A stretch of 64,000 bases of DNA from Bacteroidota bacterium (GTDB lineage Bacteria; Bacteroidota; Bacteroidia; Bacteroidales; F082): assembly GCA_016845105.1 (NCBI GenBank), contig JAERTF010000165.1, positions 1 through 64,000 on the forward strand. The letters are read 5' to 3'. Below, piece by piece: positions 37,418 through 44,904 of the stretch. The stretch's first letter is position 1. Each line of letters starts with the position of its first letter. The notes below the pieces were generated by a model. The model saw only the letters and a list, made by a program, of their open reading frames with translations. It did no database searches and had not been told where the DNA came from. The position numbers were made by a program, and so were the translations under genes.

Positions 37418-38497
37418 ATGAAAACATTTTTCAAAGTACTAATAGGATTGATTATAGTTGGAGCCATTGGCTATACAATGTATTTCCTATATCAGAAATC
37501 ACAAGTTGAACCTATTGTTTACGAAACGGATTCACCTGTAGTTATAGATATTATAAAAAAAACAACTGCAACCGGATCAGTTGTTCCTAGGAAAGAAATT
37601 GAGATTAAACCAGTTGTGTCAGGAATAATTGATGAGCTTTATGTGGTTGAAGGAGATATGGTTAAAAAAGGCGATTTGATTGCCAAAATCCGCATTATCC
37701 CAAATATGATAAGCGTTAATAATGCAAAATCAAGAATTGAAGTAGCCAAAATAAATCTCAAAGAAAGTAAAACAAATTATGATCGTCAACTAAGCCTACT
37801 TGAAAAAGGTGTTATTGCCAAAGCCGATTTTGAGTCGTACGAAACAGGATATAAAAATGCTTTGGAAGAATTGGAAACAGCCCAAGAAACTCTTGAGTTA
37901 ATTCAGGAAGGGCAAACGAAAAATTCAGGAGGTAAAACCAATACACTTGTTAGATCTCAGATTGACGGCATGATTCTGGATATTCCTGTTGAAATTGGTT
38001 ACCAGGTAATTGAGGCTAATAATTTTAACGCAGGAACAACCATTGCAAATATTGCTGATATGGGGAAAATGGTTTTCGAAGGCAATATTGATGAAACTGA
38101 GGTTGGTAAAATTAAAGAAGGTATGCCACTGATATTAATAATTGGTGCAATAGAGGATATTAAATTTGATGCACTACTTGAGCACATTAGTCCCAAGGGA
38201 GTTGAAGTAAATGGAGCAGTTCAGTTTGAAATAAAAGCCGATGTACAATTAAAATCTGATCAGTTTATTAGATCGGGATATAGCGCCAATGCTAATATTG
38301 TACTGGATAAGGCGGATAGCGTACTTGCAATTTCAGAAAGTCTTTTGCAATTTGAGAACGATACTGTTTTCGTTGAAGTTGAGACCTCGCCTCAAGTGTT
38401 TGAGAAAAGATATATTAAAACAGGACTGTCGGATGGTATAAATATAGAAGTAGTTGATGGTCTATCAAAGGAAGATAAGATTAAGAAACAACAATAA
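37418..38497 (+). CDS. Periplasmic adaptor (MacA/HlyD family)
   Basis: Membrane-fusion protein linking the ABC permeases to an outer-membrane exit duct. The 359-residue protein has an N-terminal membrane anchor (FKVLIGLIIVGAIGYTMYFLY), a first lipoyl half (VVPRKEIEIKPVVSGIIDELYVVEGDMVKKGDLIAKI), a helical hairpin rich in E/K (residues about 100-165), the second lipoyl half (RSQIDGMILDIPVEIGYQV), and a beta-barrel domain with a short membrane-proximal end. No TolC-like gene follows within the window. A terminator about 60 bases later closes the operon. Confidence 0.9.
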   Translation: MKTFFKVLIGLIIVGAIGYTMYFLYQKSQVEPIVYETDSPVVIDIIKKTTATGSVVPRKEIEIKPVVSGIIDELYVVEGDMVKKGDLIAKIRIIPNMISVNNAKSRIEVAKINLKESKTNYDRQLSLLEKGVIAKADFESYETGYKNALEELETAQETLELIQEGQTKNSGGKTNTLVRSQIDGMILDIPVEIGYQVIEANNFNAGTTIANIADMGKMVFEGNIDETEVGKIKEGMPLILIIGAIEDIKFDALLEHISPKGVEVNGAVQFEIKADVQLKSDQFIRSGYSANANIVLDKADSVLAISESLLQFENDTVFVEVETSPQVFEKRYIKTGLSDGINIEVVDGLSKEDKIKKQQ

Positions 38498-38557
38498 ATC
38501 AGCAATTAGTTAGTAACCAGTGATATTATTTTCAGTTAGTTAATTTTTTCTTTACAA

Positions 38558-38591
38558 AACCTGTCAGCTTGAAATAGTTGACAGGTTTTTT
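38558..38591 (+). terminator. Rho-independent terminator of the ABC exporter operon
   Basis: Arms AACCTGTCA (38558-38566) and TGACAGGTT (38579-38587) form a perfect 9-bp stem around a 12-nt loop, followed by a short T-run. Confidence 0.85.
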
Positions 38592-38655
38592 CATTAATTA
38601 TTGTTTTCATCTTTGGTATTTAGAGATAGTGTAATAAAGTAAACATCCCTTTGTA

Positions 38656-38663
38656 TATATTTG
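38656..38663 (+). promoter_or_regulatory. TAnnTTTG promoter box for the M49-like peptidase
   Basis: TATATTTG followed by CAGC, the commonest form of the Bacteroidota -7 box, lies 31 bases upstream of the ATG at 38695. Confidence 0.55.
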
Positions 38664-38694
38664 CAGCATCGAACAAATCTTAAAATTTCTTGTT

Positions 38695-40344
38695 ATGAAT
38701 AAACCTTTACTCATCGTTTTATCCCTTATCCTCTCAATTTCATTATCTAGTTGTGAACAACAAGGGAAAAAGTCTGACAAAGATGAAACAACAGAAAAGC
38801 CATACCAAATGAGAAAGTATGCCAAAGTTAAGCTTACTGCTGATATTAAGCACCTGAGCGATAATCAGAAAAACATGCTTAAATTACTTTTTGAAGCTGC
38901 AAAATTAATGGATGAAATTTTCTGGATAGAAAATGTAGAAGAAAAAGATGCATTCCTTCTGGGCATAGATAATGAAAAAGATAAACAATATGCCTTAATA
39001 AATTATGGGCCATGGGATGAATTAAATAATCTTGAACCATTTATTAAGGGTTATGGAGCAAAACCAGCTGGTGCGCAATTTTATCCACTAAATATGACAG
39101 TTGAGGAGTTTGAAAAATTTGAAGATCCAAACAAAACAAGTCTTTATACATTAATTAGGAGAAACAATAAAACAGGTAAACTTGAAACTGTATGGTATCA
39201 TGAGGGCTTTAAAGAAAGAACCCAAAAGGCAGCATCCTTGCTTGAACAAGCTTCTGAGATGGCGGAAGACCAGGGGTTTAAAAACTATTTAAACCTCAGA
39301 GCTCAAGCTCTCCTTACTGATGATTATTATGCAAGTGATATGGCTTGGTTGGATATGAAAGACAACCTAATTGATATGGTTGTTGGACCAATTGAAAACT
39401 ACACAGATGGATTATTTGGTTACAAAGCTGCACACGAAGCATTTATACTAATAAAAGATGTTGAGTGGAGTAACAAACTAGCCAAGTATGCAAAGTACTT
39501 ACCTGAGCTCCAAAAAGAATTGCCAGTTGATCAGGCATATAAAAATGAAGTTCCGGGTTCAGATGCTCAATTAAATGCCTATGACGTTATTTATTATGCT
39601 GGCGATTGTAATATGGCAGGAAAAACTATCGCAATTAACCTTCCAAATGACGAACGTGTACAATTGGAAAAAGGGACACGTAAACTTCAGTTAAAAAATG
39701 CCATGCAGGCAAAATTTGATAAAATATTAGTACCTATTTCTGAAGTATTAATAAGTGAAGATCAACGTAAACACATTACATTCGATGCTTTCTTTTCAAA
39801 CACAATGTTTCACGAAGTTGCACATGGCATGGGTATTAAGAACACAATAAATGGAAACGGACCTGTTAGAAAAGCATTAAAAGAAAAGTACTCAGCAATA
39901 GAAGAAGGAAAAGCTGATATCCTTGGTTTATTTTTAGTTACAAAGCTTAATGAGATGGGTGTTTTTACCGAAACAGATTTAATGGATAACTATGTTACAT
40001 TTATGGCCGGTATTTTTCGTTCAGTAAGGTTTGGAGCATCAAGTGCACATGGAATGGCTAATATGTTGCGATTTAAATATTTTTTAGAAGAAGGTGCTTT
40101 TACACGTAGCGAAGAAGGTACATACTCTATTGATTTCGAGAAAATGAAAGAGGCTTCCAATGAATTAACTAAACGAATCTTAGTTCTTCAGGGTGATGGT
40201 AATTATACTGAAGCTAAGGAATGGATTGAAGCTGATGGCAATATAAGTCCGCAATTGCAAAAAGATCTTGACCGTGTTAACGCTCTTGGCATTCCTTCTG
40301 ATATATATTTTGAACAAGGACCAAGCGTTGTAGGTTTAAACTAA
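38695..40344 (+). CDS. M49 (dipeptidyl-peptidase III)-like zinc lipoprotein
   Basis: Zinc peptidase of the M49 family expected to clip dipeptides from peptide N-termini. The 549-residue protein has a lipoprotein signal with lipobox LSSC at about residue 20, so it is anchored to an envelope membrane. The metal site is HEVAH at residues 373-377 with EEGKAD at 403-408 giving the third ligand. YYAGDCNMAGKTIAINLPND near residue 300 is a conserved M49 substrate-cleft segment. The motif here is HExxH, whereas eukaryotic DPP III has HExxxH; bacterial DPP III-like and Nudix-linked members vary at this point. It has its own promoter. The next gene is a second dipeptidyl-peptidase. Confidence 0.8.
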   Translation: MNKPLLIVLSLILSISLSSCEQQGKKSDKDETTEKPYQMRKYAKVKLTADIKHLSDNQKNMLKLLFEAAKLMDEIFWIENVEEKDAFLLGIDNEKDKQYALINYGPWDELNNLEPFIKGYGAKPAGAQFYPLNMTVEEFEKFEDPNKTSLYTLIRRNNKTGKLETVWYHEGFKERTQKAASLLEQASEMAEDQGFKNYLNLRAQALLTDDYYASDMAWLDMKDNLIDMVVGPIENYTDGLFGYKAAHEAFILIKDVEWSNKLAKYAKYLPELQKELPVDQAYKNEVPGSDAQLNAYDVIYYAGDCNMAGKTIAINLPNDERVQLEKGTRKLQLKNAMQAKFDKILVPISEVLISEDQRKHITFDAFFSNTMFHEVAHGMGIKNTINGNGPVRKALKEKYSAIEEGKADILGLFLVTKLNEMGVFTETDLMDNYVTFMAGIFRSVRFGASSAHGMANMLRFKYFLEEGAFTRSEEGTYSIDFEKMKEASNELTKRILVLQGDGNYTEAKEWIEADGNISPQLQKDLDRVNALGIPSDIYFEQGPSVVGLN

Positions 40345-40551
40345 TAACTGTCCGATATCTATATTACAGTGTTCATTTTTGAACGATTATGAGAGCTAAC
40401 ACATGACACTTTCATCATACGTTACTGTACTATTGACTCTTATACATAGTGGTACAATTTATGATGAATTGCTTTTTTTTAAATAAATTCAATAAATATT
40501 AGTGAAAATTCTGCATACATTTAAACTAAATGGCAGATAAAAATTAATCAA

Positions 40552-42810
40552 ATGAAAAAAATATCTTATCTAATTACTTTTGTATTACTATTTGGTGGTA
40601 TTCAAGTAAAAGCCGATGAAGGCATGTGGCTTCCAATTTTTCTTGAAAGACTTAACTATGTTGACATGCAAAAAATGGGGTTGAAATTAACTCCAAAAGA
40701 AATCTACAGTGTTAATAATGGTAGTTTAAAGGATGCTATTGTTGGGTTATCAGATGGACCTACACCACAAGGGTTCTTTTGCACAGGAGAAATTGTTTCA
40801 AACCAGGGCTTAATGTTTACAAATCATCATTGTGGGTTTGGAAATATACAAGAACATAGTACAGTTGAACATGATTATCTTGCAGATGGATTTTGGGCCA
40901 TGAGTAAAGATGAGGAATTACCAAACGAGGGTCTATCAGCTTCAATACTATATCGCATGGAAGATGTTACTGATAGTATTATTCCAAATTTAAGCGATAC
41001 TCTTGATGGTCAAGCACGTAGTGCTGCCATTAAAGAAATTACATCACGGCTAAAAAAGAATGCTTCTGAAGATGGTAAATATAATGTTGTAATTAAAAGT
41101 TTCTTTAGCGGTAATGAATATTACATGTTTGTTTATGAAGTATTTACAGATGTAAGACTTGTTGGTGCCCCCCCCTCTTCAATTGGTAAATTTGGAGGTG
41201 ATACTGACAACTGGATGTGGCCACGCCATACCGGAGACTTTAGTATCTTCAGGATATATACAGCTCCTGATGGAAGTCCAGCAGAATATTCAGAAGAGAA
41301 TATTCCTTTGGTACCTAAACATCATCTTCCAATTAATCTTGATCCGATAAAAGCGAATGACTTTTCAATGATTTGGGGATTTCCAGGAGGAACTGAACGT
41401 AATTTAACATCTTCAGGAATCGAGTTTAAGGTCAATAGTTTTTATCCTCCAATTATTGAGGTTTTTGGTAAAAAACTTGAGGTATGGAAAGAGCACATGA
41501 GTAACGATAAAGAGGTAAAAATTAAATATGCTTCAAAAGCTGCGGGAACTGCAAATGCTTGGAAATTATTTATTGGACAAATGAAAGGCATTAAAGATCT
41601 TAATTTATATAATAATAAAAAAGCTTTTGAAGATGAGTTCCAGATATGGGCTGAAAAAGATGATACAAGAAATAACAAATATGGGGATGTACTTGAAATA
41701 ATCAATCAATCAAACAAAGATAAAGCCGAGGGATATTCTACTCTAATTTTTGCAAGTTTATCAGGAATGGGTGGAGCTGAACTCGTAGGTTACGCCAGTG
41801 ATTTTTCTGCATTAAATTCATTTATGGAAGGTTATAAAGAAGAAAAGGACAAAAAAAAGAAAGAGAAAAAGCAAAAGCAAATCGACAAAGAGATTTCTAA
41901 GCTTAAAGAAGGCATATCCGAACATTTTGAGAACTATGATATGACAACAGATGAGGAAGTATTTGCTGCTTTAACAAAGTTGTTTATTGAAAATATACCA
42001 GAGGATATGCATCCAGAGCTACTAACTAAACTTTTAAAAAAGTATAAAGGTAATTATGAAGAAATAGCTAGGTATGTTTTTAATAAATCAAACTTCTCAA
42101 CAGAAGCAAAGGTTGAAGCATTCCTTGAAAAACCATCCTTAAAAACTCTTGATAAAGATCCTGCTTTTATTCTTGCTACTGAATATAGGTCGTCATTAAT
42201 GGCTGCATCTTCAAAAGTGAAAAGAGGTGGTGATGAAGTTAGCACTGCAAATCGATTATTTGTAGAAGGTATACGTGAAATGCAACCCGATAAAAAGTTT
42301 TATCCAGATGCGAATTCTACATTAAGATTTAGTTATGGAGAAGTACTCGATTACTATCCTAAAGACGCTGTACATTTCGATTATGTAACACATTTAAGTG
42401 GTGTTATCGACAAAGAAGATCCTGATAATGATGAATTCATTGTTTCTGAGAAGCTTATTGAACTTTATAATGATAAGGATTACGGACCATATGGTCAGGA
42501 TGGTAAAATGATCGTTTGTTATCTATCCAATAATGATATCACAGGAGGTAACTCAGGATCACCAGTTATGAATGGAAATGGTGAACTTAAGGGAATTGCA
42601 TTTGATGGAAACTGGGAAGCCATGAGTAGTGACATTGCTTTTGCACCAAAATTACAACGGACAATTGTTGTTGATATTCATTACGTACTTTTTATAATGG
42701 ATAAATTTGCTGGAGCAAAACACCTTGTGGATGAGTTAACTATTGTGGTTACTCCTCCAGCTCCAACACCAGTTTCTATGGTTGAAGAATCTGAAGTGAT
42801 TACAAATTAA
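40552..42810 (+). CDS. S46 family dipeptidyl-peptidase, DPP7-like
   Basis: Periplasmic serine dipeptidyl-peptidase of 752 residues with a signal peptide ending near residue 21. The chymotrypsin-like halves flank a helical cap. The catalytic histidine lies in FTNHHCGFGN (His92/93) and the nucleophile is Ser668 in GGNSGSPV. Eighteen residues after the serine is a glycine (FDGNWEA); in this family Gly there marks DPP7 (hydrophobic P1), whereas DPP11 has Arg there (acidic P1), so DPP7-type specificity is predicted. The cap holds a Lys/Glu-rich coiled-coil stretch (KDKKKKEKKQKQIDKEISK). S46 enzymes feed peptide-fermenting Bacteroidota with dipeptides. Confidence 0.9.
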   Translation: MKKISYLITFVLLFGGIQVKADEGMWLPIFLERLNYVDMQKMGLKLTPKEIYSVNNGSLKDAIVGLSDGPTPQGFFCTGEIVSNQGLMFTNHHCGFGNIQEHSTVEHDYLADGFWAMSKDEELPNEGLSASILYRMEDVTDSIIPNLSDTLDGQARSAAIKEITSRLKKNASEDGKYNVVIKSFFSGNEYYMFVYEVFTDVRLVGAPPSSIGKFGGDTDNWMWPRHTGDFSIFRIYTAPDGSPAEYSEENIPLVPKHHLPINLDPIKANDFSMIWGFPGGTERNLTSSGIEFKVNSFYPPIIEVFGKKLEVWKEHMSNDKEVKIKYASKAAGTANAWKLFIGQMKGIKDLNLYNNKKAFEDEFQIWAEKDDTRNNKYGDVLEIINQSNKDKAEGYSTLIFASLSGMGGAELVGYASDFSALNSFMEGYKEEKDKKKKEKKQKQIDKEISKLKEGISEHFENYDMTTDEEVFAALTKLFIENIPEDMHPELLTKLLKKYKGNYEEIARYVFNKSNFSTEAKVEAFLEKPSLKTLDKDPAFILATEYRSSLMAASSKVKRGGDEVSTANRLFVEGIREMQPDKKFYPDANSTLRFSYGEVLDYYPKDAVHFDYVTHLSGVIDKEDPDNDEFIVSEKLIELYNDKDYGPYGQDGKMIVCYLSNNDITGGNSGSPVMNGNGELKGIAFDGNWEAMSSDIAFAPKLQRTIVVDIHYVLFIMDKFAGAKHLVDELTIVVTPPAPTPVSMVEESEVITN

Positions 42811-42830
42811 TATTCAGATTAATAAAATAC

Positions 42831-42866
42831 AAAAAGCCGTTATTAATAATTTCATAACGGCTTTTT
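42831..42866. terminator. Bidirectional terminator after the S46 peptidase gene
   Basis: AAAAAGCCGTTAT (42831-42843) and ATAACGGCTTTTT (42854-42866) pair perfectly over 13 bp with a 10-nt loop. It can also terminate the convergent MobB-like gene. Confidence 0.88.
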
Positions 42867-42904
42867 GTATTACAGCAATAGTTACACAGGACTTAAACAT
42901 TAAC

Positions 42905-43471
42905 TTATTTCGTAGTTACATTAGTATCAAACTTAAATCCTTTGTTAAGTGTAAATCCTACCTTATACCTAAACCAATCCTGAGAAAAGTCATTACTCAT
43001 AATCTTTAAATCTGATGTTTTAAGGTTTCTTAAAAATGACTTCTTTGTTTTATCTGGATTATCTCCAATTACTAGTATTTGATATCCTGGGGTAAAAACT
43101 TTTGAAAAAGACCCTGACTCACAAACAACTGGCATATTACCAACTAAAATCTTGATGAGGTCATTTTTCGCAAATTCCAGGTTCTCATCCGTACATTGAA
43201 TAAAATATACAGTTTTAGCTCCGGCAAACAGCATTCGCGAACTGTCTTTTCTCGTCCCTAACCCATGTTCTCGGTATATACTATATTTCTGATTCTTAAC
43301 AATTAACTCCTGACCCTTTCCCACTAGATGAAAATGAGGAGATATTTTCAATCCTATTACCTCACTTTTTTCTGACAGCTGTTTAATAATATGACAGGCT
43401 ATTGTTGTTTTACCAGAATTTCTCCCTGAGCCTGTAATTAATATAACATTGTTATATTGACGCTTATACAT
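42905..43471 (-). CDS. MobB-like P-loop NTPase
   Basis: A 188-residue P-loop protein with Walker A GSGRNSGKTT right at the N-terminus (VILITGSGRNSGKTTIACHIIKQ). The layout resembles MobB, the GTPase partner of molybdopterin-guanine-dinucleotide synthesis, and more distantly the SIMIBI class. A possible second motif is VVCESGSFSKVF, where MobB-like proteins carry a Walker B/switch region. No other molybdenum-cofactor gene is nearby, so the MobB function is uncertain; it could be a general small NTPase. It follows the TauE/SafE gene by 4 bases, indicating cotranscription and perhaps a link to oxyanion or sulfur-compound handling. Confidence 0.6.
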   Translation of the reverse strand: MYKRQYNNVILITGSGRNSGKTTIACHIIKQLSEKSEVIGLKISPHFHLVGKGQELIVKNQKYSIYREHGLGTRKDSSRMLFAGAKTVYFIQCTDENLEFAKNDLIKILVGNMPVVCESGSFSKVFTPGYQILVIGDNPDKTKKSFLRNLKTSDLKIMSNDFSQDWFRYKVGFTLNKGFKFDTNVTTK

Positions 43472-43475
43472 GATC

Positions 43476-44204
43476 CTAAATTATAATTAATTTTATGCTA
43501 GCAAGTAATAGTACAAAAGCCAATAGATACCTAAGCCTTATCAATGAAAATTTGAAACTTCCGCTATAAGCTCCTAATATACCTCCCAATAGTGCAACGA
43601 CTATCCATGTTATTAATTGGGGGCTTATACTTATGCTAGTGGTAAATAATCCAATAATTCCTGCTGTTGAATTAAGAAAAATAAATATTGCTGAAATTGC
43701 TGCTGTTTCTTTCACATTTGCCCAACCAAGTAACAATAATAATGGACTTAAAATAATTCCACCACCAATGCCAATTAATCCTGAGAAAAAACCAAGAATT
43801 GATCCAATAATTATTGCTAGTACAAAGTTAAAGGGTATTGCTTCTTCATTCGATTTTGGAGTGTAAACCATTCTGGCGACAGCAATTATAAGAAACACTC
43901 CAAGAGTATACTTAAATACCTGTGGATCAATGCTTATTCTGGCTCCTAAAAATGCCATTGGAATCGAACCAATGACAAAAGGGATTAATATTTTACCTTT
44001 AAAAAATCCTCCCCGATAGTAAGCGTAAAATGATACTCCCGCTACAAAAAGATTAAGTGTTAAGGCGGATGCTCTCATGAATATAGTAGACACTCCAAAT
44101 AATGCCATTAATGCTAAATAACCACTGGCTCCTCCATGACCAACCGAGGAATACATAAATGCAACTACAAAAAGTGCGATTAAAAACAGATAATTGAGTT
44201 CCAT
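43476..44204 (-). CDS. TauE/SafE family sulfite/anion exporter
   Basis: Polytopic inner-membrane protein of 242 residues with about eight helices and the two-repeat TauE/SafE architecture. Repeat signatures are VAFMYSSVGHGGASGYLALMALFG and GSILGFFSGLIGIGGGIILSPLLLLLGW. Family members move sulfite, sulfoacetate or other organosulfonates. It is cotranscribed with a MobB-like P-loop gene. The 5' leader is unusually long and structured (see 44205-44419). Specific substrate unknown; given cysteate synthase elsewhere in the window, an organosulfur substrate is possible but speculative. Confidence 0.85.
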   Translation of the reverse strand: MELNYLFLIALFVVAFMYSSVGHGGASGYLALMALFGVSTIFMRASALTLNLFVAGVSFYAYYRGGFFKGKILIPFVIGSIPMAFLGARISIDPQVFKYTLGVFLIIAVARMVYTPKSNEEAIPFNFVLAIIIGSILGFFSGLIGIGGGIILSPLLLLLGWANVKETAAISAIFIFLNSTAGIIGLFTTSISISPQLITWIVVALLGGILGAYSGSFKFSLIRLRYLLAFVLLLASIKLIII

Positions 44205-44419
44205 AAATACTATATATGCAAACTCCCAACGGATGGTAATATCAGGTTAACAATTATCAACAATTGTTATAAACCTCCTTTCCAAATCATCCTGCAATTG
44301 CAGAAATCGGGAGGATGATTGGTTTCCCTGTCATCCCATCGGTATTTCATCCATGTGATTACTCATTTAGGAGAAATACTCGGAGTTTATTTTTAATAAA
44401 TTCAACTATAAATCTGATA
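44205..44419 (-). promoter_or_regulatory. Long structured 5' leader of the TauE/SafE operon
   Basis: No gene fits 44205-44527. A TAnnTTTG box at 44420-44427 (minus strand) would start a leader of about 210 nt. Inside it AATCATCCT (44285-44293) and AGGATGATT (44312-44320) form a perfect 9-bp hairpin, whose inner end overlaps the palindrome CTGCAATTGCAG (44292-44303). Two more TCATCC copies (44331 and 44348) could pair with the same GGATGA, giving mutually exclusive stems, as in attenuators or riboswitches. It matches no riboswitch class I can recognise. The remaining 44428-44527 shows nothing clear. Confidence 0.4.
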
Positions 44420-44427
44420 CAAAAATA
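44420..44427 (-). promoter_or_regulatory. TAnnTTTG promoter box for the TauE/SafE operon
   Basis: CAAAAATA on the plus strand reads TATTTTTG on the minus strand. It lies 215 bases upstream of the TauE/SafE ATG and is the only box of this type in the gap. Confidence 0.4.
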
Positions 44428-44527
44428 ATTGATTTATATATGGCAAAAGCTATATATAATAAATTAACATCTATTAATATTCATTATACATAGTATATCA
44501 AACACTCAACTTAGTTTCTGTGATTTA

Positions 44528-44869
44528 CTAATTCTTCTTACTGGCCTTTGCAAGTGGGTTAAAATCCAAACACAACTGAATCCAGTATTCAAGATCCTTT
44601 TCCATATCAACACCTTCGGGTTCAATAAAAACATAACCTTTAATCGGCCTTCCCGTAAAACTCATTTCTTTACAACCTGTTTGTTTTAAAGCTTCATCAT
44701 ATGCTTTAGGACCAATGCGAGCCATCATATTGTTTTTTACAACGCCAATACACATTTTTCCATCTACCATATAAGTAAGACCACCCATCATCTTTTTTAC
44801 ACTAAAAGTTATCCTCTTTTTATTAAGAATGTTAAGAATACGCTCGGCCAGAAATTCATCGTATGCCAT
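44528..44869 (-). CDS. TfoX N-terminal domain protein
   Basis: A 113-residue stand-alone TfoX/Sxy N-terminal domain. Seen: KKMMGGLTYMVDGKMCIGVVKNNMMARIG, matching the domain's central sheet (F/M-GG-x-x-x-x-x-x-G-x-x-F/C), and a C-terminal helix with DLEYWIQLCLDF. In gammaproteobacteria TfoX/Sxy regulates competence, but single-domain forms are widespread and of unknown function. The C-terminal lysine-rich tail KASKKN is unremarkable. It follows the 608-residue gene by 35 bases on the same strand, so cotranscription is likely. Confidence 0.82.
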   Translation of the reverse strand: MAYDEFLAERILNILNKKRITFSVKKMMGGLTYMVDGKMCIGVVKNNMMARIGPKAYDEALKQTGCKEMSFTGRPIKGYVFIEPEGVDMEKDLEYWIQLCLDFNPLAKASKKN

Positions 44870-44904
44870 ATGAAATCAAATATGAAAATTATGTAATACA
44901 CTTA

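Noticed and set aside
44205-44527. Known riboswitch (Moco, TPP, SAM, cobalamin)
   Set aside because: None of the conserved core sequences of these classes could be placed; only generic hairpins are visible.
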